Source: Phyllobacterium bourgognense (GTDB lineage: Bacteria > Pseudomonadota > Alphaproteobacteria > Rhizobiales > Rhizobiaceae). Taken from it: a stretch of DNA of 64,000 nucleotides. Positions 55,441 to 64,000 of this stretch are shown piece by piece. The DNA lies in NCBI RefSeq assembly GCF_003337575.1, contig NZ_QPJM01000013.1:62001-126000 (forward strand), in the 5' to 3' direction. A program made the translations under genes and the position numbers. A model generated the notes under the pieces. It saw only the letters and a list, made by a program, of their open reading frames with translations, made no database searches and was not told the origin of the DNA. The stretch's first letter is position 1, and the number at the start of each line of letters is the position of its first letter.

Positions 55441-55563
55441 AAAATCCTTCTTGACGCTGGGAAAGAAGAAGCCCTCCCCTGCATGGCGTTTGACTTCATC
55501 AATGACCGCAAGCGCCTCCTCAGCGAGGGGAACGCGGAAATCTGTGGTGTTGTCTTTCCGTCC
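55441..55563 (-). pseudogene. Relic of a tyrosine-recombinase (phage-type) integrase
   Basis: A 41-codon open stretch reads GRKDNTTDFRVPLAEEAL, then VIDEVKRHAGEGFFFPSVKK. This is the part of phage/island integrases just before the catalytic HxxR box (K-x-x-T-x-D-x-x-VPLS-x-x-A and the FPS segment). Similarity stops on both sides and none of the R-H-R-Y catalytic residues remain, so it is a fragment. It lies 160 bp from the 3' end of tRNA-Leu, a classic attachment place. The rest of the tRNA-chrA gap (55279-55440, 55564-55690) shows nothing else. Confidence 0.6.
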
Positions 55564-55690
55564 TTTCTTCCCTGATGTGTCCCATCCATCCGTATTTGTC
55601 AGTCATTCATTCTCCGTTACCGAACCCTTGCATATCCGGTTCCAATGTTCTTGAGTCGAACCTCAGATCGGCGGCGTTGCGCAAAATCCA

Positions 55691-57103
55691 CTACGTGCGC
55701 GCGACGACAATCCACGCTACACCCATCATCGCGCACGCGAGGAGCGTGAGGATAACGTTGGCGCGAAACCTGAATAACGCCAGCATTGCAGCTGCGGTCA
55801 AAAGCAATGAGGGCTCGTTCAAGGAGCTCAATACCGGAACATCGAGCGAGAACCATCCGAGCTTGTAGTTATAAACTTGTCTGAACAGTACATGTAGTCC
55901 GAACCATATCGCCAAGTTCAAAATGACGCCAACAACTGCAGCTGTGATCGCAGACATCGCACCTGTCAGCGCCGTGTTGCCCCGCAAGCTCTCGATGAAC
56001 GGTGCGCCAAGGAATATCCACAGAAAGCAGGGGATGAACGTCACCCATGTCGTCAGGACTGCGCCGATGCCAGCCGCAACGAAGGGGTCCAGGACGCCCG
56101 GATTTCGGAACGCTGCCATGAAGCCAACGAACTGAACGACCATGATCAGCGGTCCTGGCGTCGTCTCGGCCATTCCCAAACCGTCAAGCATCTCTCCGGG
56201 TTTCAGCCAGCCATAGTACTGAACTGCTTCCTGCGCTACGTAGGCAAGGACGGCGTAAGCGCCGCCGAACGTGACAACCGCCATCTGGCTGAAGAAGATC
56301 GCGACCTTGGAGAAGACGTTGTCGAGACCAAGGAAGGCAACAAGGAGTGCGACCGGGATCAGCCAGAGCGCAAGTAACACGCCCGAGACCTTCAATGACC
56401 AGGCAAGGTTGGGCCGCGCGTGACGAGGGATCACTTCGCCCAGCGCCGAATCCCGGTCTTCCAGTGCGGCACCGGCTCCGGACTTGTGCCCGCCGCCGAT
56501 CCGGAACAACGGTGATGCGATCCGTCCGCCAACATAGCCGATCATGCCCGCCGTCAGGATGATTATCGGAAACGGGACATGCAGAAAGAACATCGCCACG
56601 AAGGCACACGATGCAATTGCGATCATCGCGTTATTCTTCAGCGCTCTCCCGCCGATCCGGAACACTGCTTGAAAAACCACTGCCAGCACTGCAGCCTTCA
56701 GCCCGAAGAACAATCCTTCAACTACATCGACGCTGCCGAAGGCGACATAGATATAGCTGAGACCAAGGATTGCAAGGAACCCGGGTAGAACGAACAGGAT
56801 ACCTGCTACGAGGCCCCCGGCTGTCCGGTGAAGCAGCCATCCGATGTAGATTGCCAGCTGCTGTGCTTCCGGCCCCGGCAAAAGCATGCAGTAGTTCAGC
56901 GCATGCAGGAAGCGGTGCTCGCCTATCCAACGCTTCTCTTCGACAATGATGCGATGCATAACCGCGATCTGGCCAGCAGGGCCGCCAAAACTCAATGCGG
57001 CGACCCTAGCCCAGACTTTCACCGCGTCAGGGAACGAGATGCCATGTTCATGCATTTGCTTGTCTGAAAGCGCGTCTGTCTTGCTGATGATGTCGGCCAT
57101 CAT
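55691..57103 (-). CDS. chrA: Chromate efflux transporter ChrA
   Basis: The 470-residue long-chain CHR-family transporter has two homologous halves, each with about six helices: SFGGPAGQIAVMH and LPGPEAQQLAIYIGW in the first, and TFGGAYAVLAYVAQEAVQYYGWL and AETTPGPLIMVVQFVGF in the second. It exports chromate from the cytosol using the proton motive force. Start ATG at 57103 overlaps the chrB stop (ATGA); upstream in-frame codons are within chrB. The pair looks like a metal-resistance operon carried on an island. Confidence 0.93.
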   Translation of the reverse strand: MMADIISKTDALSDKQMHEHGISFPDAVKVWARVAALSFGGPAGQIAVMHRIIVEEKRWIGEHRFLHALNYCMLLPGPEAQQLAIYIGWLLHRTAGGLVAGILFVLPGFLAILGLSYIYVAFGSVDVVEGLFFGLKAAVLAVVFQAVFRIGGRALKNNAMIAIASCAFVAMFFLHVPFPIIILTAGMIGYVGGRIASPLFRIGGGHKSGAGAALEDRDSALGEVIPRHARPNLAWSLKVSGVLLALWLIPVALLVAFLGLDNVFSKVAIFFSQMAVVTFGGAYAVLAYVAQEAVQYYGWLKPGEMLDGLGMAETTPGPLIMVVQFVGFMAAFRNPGVLDPFVAAGIGAVLTTWVTFIPCFLWIFLGAPFIESLRGNTALTGAMSAITAAVVGVILNLAIWFGLHVLFRQVYNYKLGWFSLDVPVLSSLNEPSLLLTAAAMLALFRFRANVILTLLACAMMGVAWIVVART

Positions 57104-57918
57104 GCTGTCCGTTTCGCCGAGGGCCAATTGTGTTTCTCATCTGTCGCGTCCCGGCTCCAGCGATAGAAGGCATCGTAAAGTCCAAGGCCAGCTTCCAGTT
57201 GCTCATGATCGTCGGCGTACATCCTCGACAGTCCGAGGGACGCTGCCAACAGGCCAGGTGCTTCCGGGGCAAGATCAAGTCGTGCTGTGTCGGCCCCTCG
57301 TACGATTGTGGCCAGCCGCAGTAAGGGTTCCGATGATAAGCCAAGTTCGTCAATCATGACATCAAAGGTGCAGAGCTCTTCGCGGTGGCTCCAGAAGACC
57401 TCTTCGATATCATAAGGCGCAGCATTGAACCGGTCGGCAACATCGGCGACATCTGCCGGAGGGACGAACAGAAAGACGGCATAGGGATCAACGAAACGCT
57501 TGATCAACCAGGGACAAGCGATGCGATCGATCTTGGGCCGTGCTCTCGTCACCCAAACGGTACGCCCTTGGCTATCTCGAGGTGGCAACTTCGATACCGG
57601 GACAACTGCCAATCCGGACGCACCCCAAGCCTCAAACCCGCCCTCGAGAACATTCGCGTCAATACCGGATTGCCGAAGCCACGCGGCCACGCCATGGCTG
57701 AGCTTTCGACCGCGCTGACAGATCACAATAGCGGCACGAGTTTCCAGATGGCCGAGCCAAGCTTGGACATCGCCATAGCTGCGCCGGATCGATCCAGGGA
57801 TCAGGCGCGGATCGGCCGCAAAGTCGTCATCTGTTCGAACATCGACAAGGTTGGGGCAGCCAGGTGTGCCAACCAGGCGGGATAGTTTTTCGGAAGAAAT
57901 TTCGAGAAGCGAAGTCAT
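57100..57918 (-). CDS. chrB: Rhodanese-ChrB fusion chromate resistance protein
   Basis: This 272-residue protein has an N-terminal rhodanese domain (about 5-105) with active-site C67 in VICQRGRKLSHG, joined to a ChrB C-terminal domain (about 118-260: GRTVWVTRARPKIDRIACPWLIKRF block, HREELCTFDVMIDELGL). ChrB-type proteins regulate or support chromate resistance; the rhodanese fusion is a known architecture next to chrA. GGAGG stands 7 nt before the ATG. It has a good promoter at 57999-58027. Confidence 0.92.
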   Translation of the reverse strand: MTSLLEISSEKLSRLVGTPGCPNLVDVRTDDDFAADPRLIPGSIRRSYGDVQAWLGHLETRAAIVICQRGRKLSHGVAAWLRQSGIDANVLEGGFEAWGASGLAVVPVSKLPPRDSQGRTVWVTRARPKIDRIACPWLIKRFVDPYAVFLFVPPADVADVADRFNAAPYDIEEVFWSHREELCTFDVMIDELGLSSEPLLRLATIVRGADTARLDLAPEAPGLLAASLGLSRMYADDHEQLEAGLGLYDAFYRWSRDATDEKHNWPSAKRTA

Positions 57919-57973
57919 GACGCGTCCTCCGTTGATCGGTTACTCCGGACGCGATACTTCGGCTGGCGCCTTG

Positions 57974-57992
57974 TGGGGTGATCGCAACCCCA
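57974..57992 (-). promoter_or_regulatory. Inverted repeat in the chrB leader
   Basis: TGGGGT (57974-57979) and ACCCCA (57987-57992) flank a 7-nt loop just downstream of the -10 box, where a repressor or mRNA hairpin would control chrBA. Confidence 0.4.
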
Positions 57993-57998
57993 TCAGAA

Positions 57999-58027
57999 CA
58001 TAATGCCACCTTGTCGACACGTGTCAA
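57999..58027 (-). promoter_or_regulatory. Promoter of chrBA with a palindrome at the -35 box
   Basis: On the minus strand TTGACA (58022-58027), exactly 17 bp, ATTATG (57999-58004). The perfect palindrome GACACGTGTC (58016-58025) overlaps the -35 box and is a candidate operator. Confidence 0.65.
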
Positions 58028-58116
58028 GTACGCGAGGGGCCTAGCAGCGTTCCGCTGTGAAGGATAAGATCGCGTTGATATCAACCGCGAACCCAGATGG
58101 AGCGTGGGTCGGCTGA

Positions 58117-59172
58117 ATGGAGAGACAGGCAATACGAAATCGACTTGCTCCGGGAGTAGTGGCAGCCTTGACGGCAGCCGCTCTGTTCGGCATTGGCACG
58201 CCATTGGCGAAGCTCCTGTTGTCGACGGTGAGCCCCTGGATGCTCGCGGGGCTTTTGTATCTCGGCTCTGGCCTGGGGCTGGCATTGTACAGATGGATCA
58301 AGAGGTCACCAGGGGTTAGCCTGCCTCCTCACGAGTTGCCATGGTTCATCGGGGCGGTCACCGCCGGCGGCGTCGCCGGACCCGTTCTCCTCATGCTTGG
58401 CTTGGTTGGGATGCCAGCGTCTGGAGCATCACTGCTTCTGAATGCCGAAGCAGTCTTCACGGCCATTATCGCTTGGTTCGTCTTCAAAGAAAATTTCGAC
58501 AAAAGGATTGCGCTTGGGATGGTTGCCATTGTGGCGGGGGCGGTGGTGTTGAGCTGGTCAAGCGAAGCACGATTGGAGGGGTTCTGGTCAGCTTGTGCTG
58601 TCTTGGCGGCCTGTCTTGCCTGGGGCATCGACAACAATCTTACCCGCAAAGTGTCGTTGACTGACGCCTCCTGGATCGCGTGTGTGAAGGGCTTGGTAGC
58701 GGGCTCTGTAAATCTGGGATTGGCATTGGTTCTGGGAGCGGCAATGCCGTCCCTATCCCATCTGATAAGTGGACTCGTGCTTGGCTTTTTTGCCTACGGA
58801 GTGAGCCTTGCGCTGTTCGTGGTTGCCCTCCGTCACCTCGGGAGTGCTCGAACGGGCGCGTATTTCTCGGTTGCTCCTTTTCTTGGTGCGGTGGGGGCAC
58901 TTGCGATGGGCGAGCCGCTGACGCTCTCGCTCATTGTGGCTGGAGCTCTCATGGCGACAGGTATCTGGCTTCACCTGACGGAACATCACGAACACCTTCA
59001 CACCCATCCCGAGCTTGAACACGAACACGAGCATGTCCACGACCTACATCACCAACATGATCACCCTTATCCAATCGCAGCGGGGGTCAGACATAACCAC
59101 GTTCACAGGCACACCGCAGTCCGCCACTTCCACCCCCACTATCCCGATGCACACCATCAACATGACCATTAA
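58117..59172 (+). CDS. DMT-family transporter with a histidine-rich C-terminal tail
   Basis: The 351-residue protein: ten membrane helices of the EamA type (about 10-285; ALFGIGTPLAKLLL at the start, NAEAVFTAIIAWFVFKENF in the first repeat), then a soluble tail of about 66 residues of which about 25 are His (EHHEHLHTHPELEHEHEHVH and similar). Such tails bind Zn, Ni or Co in metal transporters (CDF, HupE, RcnA). It is divergent from chrBA with a 198-bp shared region. A metal-linked exporter is a reasonable guess; the substrate is unknown. Confidence 0.85.
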   Translation: MERQAIRNRLAPGVVAALTAAALFGIGTPLAKLLLSTVSPWMLAGLLYLGSGLGLALYRWIKRSPGVSLPPHELPWFIGAVTAGGVAGPVLLMLGLVGMPASGASLLLNAEAVFTAIIAWFVFKENFDKRIALGMVAIVAGAVVLSWSSEARLEGFWSACAVLAACLAWGIDNNLTRKVSLTDASWIACVKGLVAGSVNLGLALVLGAAMPSLSHLISGLVLGFFAYGVSLALFVVALRHLGSARTGAYFSVAPFLGAVGALAMGEPLTLSLIVAGALMATGIWLHLTEHHEHLHTHPELEHEHEHVHDLHHQHDHPYPIAAGVRHNHVHRHTAVRHFHPHYPDAHHQHDH

Positions 59173-59202
59173 CGGGCATGCGCAGTTGCCAGGCACAAAT
59201 GG

Positions 59203-60486
59203 TTACTTCCGTCCCGTCAAATTCCGCAGGCGCTCGCGGACCAGACGCGCGATGTTCTGCGTGCGCCGGTAAAGGTGAAGCTGTGAAGCCGCCTGTCGTG
59301 CGGCGCGGTCGGCGGCGGGTGTCAGTCCGATCACAAGCGTGCCAACGGGTTCGCGTTCTGTGAACAGACGTGATGCGACGGGGTGGTCGGGTACGGCGCA
59401 GGAATCCGTGCGGTCGATGTTCGGGTCGTCCAGATGGTTTTTCAGCATCTCGATCATCAGGAGAACGCCCGGCGAATAGGCGGCGAGGCTCTCGTCATAG
59501 GCCGTCTTCCATGTCCACGCTTCGCCGGCTTCGACAAAGACCACGAGGACGGCGATGGTCTTGCCGTCGAGTTCGAGTGTATGGATGCGGGCGAGATCAC
59601 GGGTCGCGAGGTTGTTGACCGCCTCGCGAGCAAAGGCAGCGCGGAAACGATCGACTGCCATGGCGGAGCCGCGCTGGCCTTTCCAGCCGCTGGCTTCGAG
59701 CACGAGGAAGTCTTCCAGCCGCACGCGGATATCCTCTTCGCTGCGGCTTACGGTATAGGTCAGCTTGCCCTTGTCGGCGAGGCGGCGCCACAGCCGGCGA
59801 TATTCCTTGGCGTGTTTGGCACCGATGGCATCGCGCAGGTACTCTTCGCCTTCCTTGGCACTTTCTAGGAAGGGCCGCTCGACCTGGTTGACGGTCACCA
59901 TGGTAAGATTGCGGTCCAGCGCAATGGAGCGGATCAGCTGCGCCGCAGTGCGGTTCAGCAATATATCCGGGAGCACCAAGATTTCGGGGAACTTCAGGTG
60001 CTTGCGCCCCAGCATGTCGAACAGGTCATTGAGTACGCCGACCGGATCGTCCCGGTCGATCAGCGGCGTGCCCTGTGGCCCGAAGGGCGTGGCCCAAGCG
60101 CGGATGATCGAAGCCGTGACGTTGAATCCCGGCCGCTCAATAGTATAGGGCATGAGGAAGCGCAGACGGCTCTTCACATCGTTCTCGTCGCGCATGACCA
60201 TGAAGCGAACCTGCCGGTCGTCGAGGCGTGGCATGGCCGGGGCGAGGAAGCGCGGATTGAAGAAGATGTTCGGTTCGACCGTGCGATACGTCAGATATTC
60301 GAGTTCATCGAGGAGTTCGAAACCGGCGGAGGCCGAATAGACGGAAAGTTTGCGTGGAATGGCGCGCGTCCCAAGGGTCTCCTCGAGCTGCTTGGTTGCC
60401 TCGTGCGACTCGAAGCCCGAGAGCTGGGAGAGGATCTGCGAGGACGGGCCTCCGGCAAGTTCTTCGAGAAGCGGTATGGCTGCCAT
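59203..60486 (-). CDS. GNAT-fold acyltransferase, FemAB/CelD-like (BioF2 type)
   Basis: The 427-residue cytosolic protein has tandem GNAT-like folds: EPNIFFNPRFLAPAMP in the first and a second domain around GWKGQRGSAMAVDRFRAAF and WKTAYDESLAAYSPGVLL, the block shared by CelD/BioF2-like proteins of polysaccharide clusters. The gene overlaps the flippase stop by one base and both are probably one unit. Likely role: acyl or aminoacyl transfer in surface-polysaccharide assembly; this is inference. Confidence 0.85.
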   Translation of the reverse strand: MAAIPLLEELAGGPSSQILSQLSGFESHEATKQLEETLGTRAIPRKLSVYSASAGFELLDELEYLTYRTVEPNIFFNPRFLAPAMPRLDDRQVRFMVMRDENDVKSRLRFLMPYTIERPGFNVTASIIRAWATPFGPQGTPLIDRDDPVGVLNDLFDMLGRKHLKFPEILVLPDILLNRTAAQLIRSIALDRNLTMVTVNQVERPFLESAKEGEEYLRDAIGAKHAKEYRRLWRRLADKGKLTYTVSRSEEDIRVRLEDFLVLEASGWKGQRGSAMAVDRFRAAFAREAVNNLATRDLARIHTLELDGKTIAVLVVFVEAGEAWTWKTAYDESLAAYSPGVLLMIEMLKNHLDDPNIDRTDSCAVPDHPVASRLFTEREPVGTLVIGLTPAADRAARQAASQLHLYRRTQNIARLVRERLRNLTGRK

Positions 60487-61928
60487 CAGACTTCTTCCTT
60501 GGCAGCGCCTGTCCTGCCCGCAAAAACGAACATCGTAATGTTCAGACGATTGTAAACAGTCAGCGCCAGCGTCACCGCTTCAAACACCATCGAGAATGCG
60601 GTCGCAAAAGCGGCACCAGCTAGGCCGTAGGCCGGTATCAATACAATGCTGAGACAGATATTAACAATCAGTGTGACCGCATAGACCATGGCGCAAATTT
60701 TCTGCTCGCCGGCCATGTTGAGGAGGCTTTCCGCAGGACCGACCGAAGCGCGGGCGACGACACCGATCACCAGAATGAACAACAGCGGATAGCCATCGGC
60801 AAACTGGGCGCCGAAGAGCAGAAGCAGCGGCTTGCCGAGAATGAGGAGGATGATCGCCATCGCCAGTGACGGCCAGAAGGTCCAGCGCGCCGTATCGCTG
60901 GCGAATTGGGAAAGCTGGTCATGGTCATGGGTATGCATCAACTCGGCATAGCGCTGGGCGGCGCCGGCCTTGACCGAGAAATAGACGAAATGGACCAATG
61001 CAAGCAGCTTGACCGTTGCGAAATAGGTCGCGACCTTGTCCGGGTCCATATAGCGGCCAACCATCAGGACGTCGGCATTGGTCAAAAGGAAGAAAAACCC
61101 TTCGACCAGGAAAATCGGCAGTGAGACCGCGAACCATTCTCCAAAACGGATTGCCTTCGGACCGGGCGATACAACCTCCCTGAACCTGTGATTGACGATC
61201 GCTAGTTGCACCAGCGAGGTCATATAGGTTGCAATAATCGCCGATATCACCGCCGCGACTGCCGTAGGCGCGAAGCCGGCCACATGGGCGATGGTCATAA
61301 TGACAAGAGTGAGAATTGGACGGATGATGTAGGTCGGCGTCAGCGCGACCAATGCCCAGGATCGCGACCGTGCGGTTCCGTCCAGCGTATCGCCGAGCGC
61401 AATCATCGGCAGGCAGATGAAGCCGATGATGAAAGGCGCGACATAGTAGGATTCGATGGCATCGCGTAAGAAATAGACCGCGGCAGCGCCGATGAAGGCG
61501 ATGCAGGTCGTCAGGCCGAGCGCGAATATCTTGCTGGTGAACAAGATACCGCGCAGGTGATCCAGTTGCCGGTGCTCCAGATATTCCGGCACGAAGCGGA
61601 TGACGCTGGTCTGGAAACCCAGACAGGAGAGGTTTCCGAGAATAACCACCGTCACCCATACAAGGACGAAAATGCCGTATTCGAACTGGCCCATCCAGCG
61701 CGCGAAGATGACCTGCGAGACGAGTGCGATGGCGGCGCTGATGATACGGATTGAAAAGGCGATCAGCGACACGCGCTGCGCAGCCGCGTGCTCCATTGAA
61801 CCATCAAACAGCTGATCGAGGCGGACGAGCCACGGACGGAGCTGCTTTGACAGTTTATCCGGCAAAAACCGGTCTGCAGCTTTGACCGCAGAAATTCGCA
61901 AGGGCAGCTCCACTCGTTTCCAATGCAA
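60486..61928 (-). CDS. Polysaccharide flippase (Wzx/MATE-like, MVF superfamily)
   Basis: The 480-residue protein has 12-14 helices. IIFARWMGQFEYGIFVLVW-like VIFARWMGQFEYGIFVLVW near the first helices and EGFFFLLTNADVLMVGRYMDPDKVATYFA in the middle are typical of lipopolysaccharide/exopolysaccharide flippases. Start is TTG at 61928 in my reading; a GTG five codons in, with GGAA upstream, is possible. Works with the downstream acyltransferase. No glycosyltransferases are adjacent within the window. Confidence 0.85.
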   Translation of the reverse strand: MHWKRVELPLRISAVKAADRFLPDKLSKQLRPWLVRLDQLFDGSMEHAAAQRVSLIAFSIRIISAAIALVSQVIFARWMGQFEYGIFVLVWVTVVILGNLSCLGFQTSVIRFVPEYLEHRQLDHLRGILFTSKIFALGLTTCIAFIGAAAVYFLRDAIESYYVAPFIIGFICLPMIALGDTLDGTARSRSWALVALTPTYIIRPILTLVIMTIAHVAGFAPTAVAAVISAIIATYMTSLVQLAIVNHRFREVVSPGPKAIRFGEWFAVSLPIFLVEGFFFLLTNADVLMVGRYMDPDKVATYFATVKLLALVHFVYFSVKAGAAQRYAELMHTHDHDQLSQFASDTARWTFWPSLAMAIILLILGKPLLLLFGAQFADGYPLLFILVIGVVARASVGPAESLLNMAGEQKICAMVYAVTLIVNICLSIVLIPAYGLAGAAFATAFSMVFEAVTLALTVYNRLNITMFVFAGRTGAAKEEV

Positions 61929-61996
61929 GACGCTTACTGCGTAAACGTTTAGAAACGGTTCGGAAAGTCAACGGCTTGTGCTGTTGGAACAAGAGA

Positions 61997-62023
61997 AAAG
62001 GCCGCGTTTTGAGCGCGGCCTTT
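61997..62023 (-). terminator. Rho-independent terminator of secA
   Basis: AAAGGCCGCG (61997-62006) pairs with CGCGGCCTTT (62014-62023). On the minus strand the stem ends in TTTTCTCTT. It lies 8 bp after the secA stop. Confidence 0.9.
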
Positions 62024-62030
62024 GGGTTCG

Positions 62031-64000
<1,970 letters not shown>

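Noticed and set aside
59173-59202. Duplicate of the tRNA-Leu 3' end as the right attachment site of the island
   Set aside because: I compared the tRNA end GGTTCGATTCCGGCAGGGGG with the sequence around 58.0-59.3 kb and saw no copy.

Overview
The window is 64 kb of chromosome from an alphaproteobacterium of the order Hyphomicrobiales. Protein content, gene order (accA, xerD, aroK-aroB; bolA-DnaJ-cobS-cobT; argH-lptM-lysA; ftsE-ftsX; etfB-etfA) and the style of the intergenic palindromes all recall the Brucella/Ochrobactrum/Phyllobacterium/Mesorhizobium group. A Phyllobacterium-like organism is my best guess; this is inference, since no 16S rRNA or species marker is present. Most of the window is core housekeeping DNA, densely packed, with short operons and many 1-14 bp overlaps.

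Layout. 1-5.3 kb: a partial glyoxalase-fold dioxygenase/hydrolase fusion, a DUF1127 micro-protein, an iron-permease-like protein, tRNA-Arg(ACG), accA, a hypothetical gene, xerD and a 53-residue membrane protein. 5.3-9.5 kb: aroK-aroB-CNNM operon, a VapBC module and bolA. 9.6-14.9 kb: J-domain protein, cobS, cobT, a phytase-like secreted protein and a queuosine-precursor transporter. 15-21 kb: rpmB, DUF3108 protein, a DMT exporter, cupin, glyoxalase II, a methyltransferase and metX-metW. 21-30 kb: hisC, tyrC, ParDE, DUF2125, ChaC-like cyclotransferase, TlpA-like thioredoxin, argH, LptM-like lipoprotein, lysA. 30-37 kb: a large TIGR02302 membrane protein, hpt, ftsE-ftsX, YdcF-like protein, plsC. 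37-44 kb: a large lipoprotein hydrolase, a DEAD-box helicase, YaiI/YqxD and ExoD. 44-55 kb: etfB-etfA-3-hydroxyacyl-CoA dehydrogenase, rhomboid protease, PduO-type adenosyltransferase, HIG1-like protein, SDR, YihY, DMT, gluQ, AlkA, HNH nuclease, dsbB, YqaA. 55-59 kb: tRNA-Leu(CAA), an integrase relic and a chromate-resistance cluster (chrB-chrA, with a divergent His-tailed DMT transporter), which looks like an island. 59-64 kb: a FemAB-like acyltransferase, a polysaccharide flippase and the 3' two thirds of secA.

How genes work together. Shikimate (aroK, aroB), aromatic/histidine transamination and tyrosine synthesis (hisC, tyrC), methionine (metX, metW), arginine (argH) and lysine (lysA) give the window an amino-acid flavour. 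cobS/cobT and the PduO-type enzyme belong to cobalamin synthesis and use. etfBA with the dehydrogenase serve acyl-CoA oxidation. ftsEX, plsC, YdcF, the flippase and secA act at the envelope.

The most unusual non-coding signal is a family of at least eight 95-145 bp imperfect palindromes in two sequence subtypes. They sit almost only between genes and repeatedly overlap stop codons; in plsC the element supplies the last coding codons. Other noteworthy items are a lipoprotein hydrolase with a tandemly duplicated 65-residue insert, the glyoxalase-fold/hydrolase fusion, and the integrase fossil beside tRNA-Leu next to the chromate genes. I did not find a convincing wholly new system; the strongest candidates are listed as findings.
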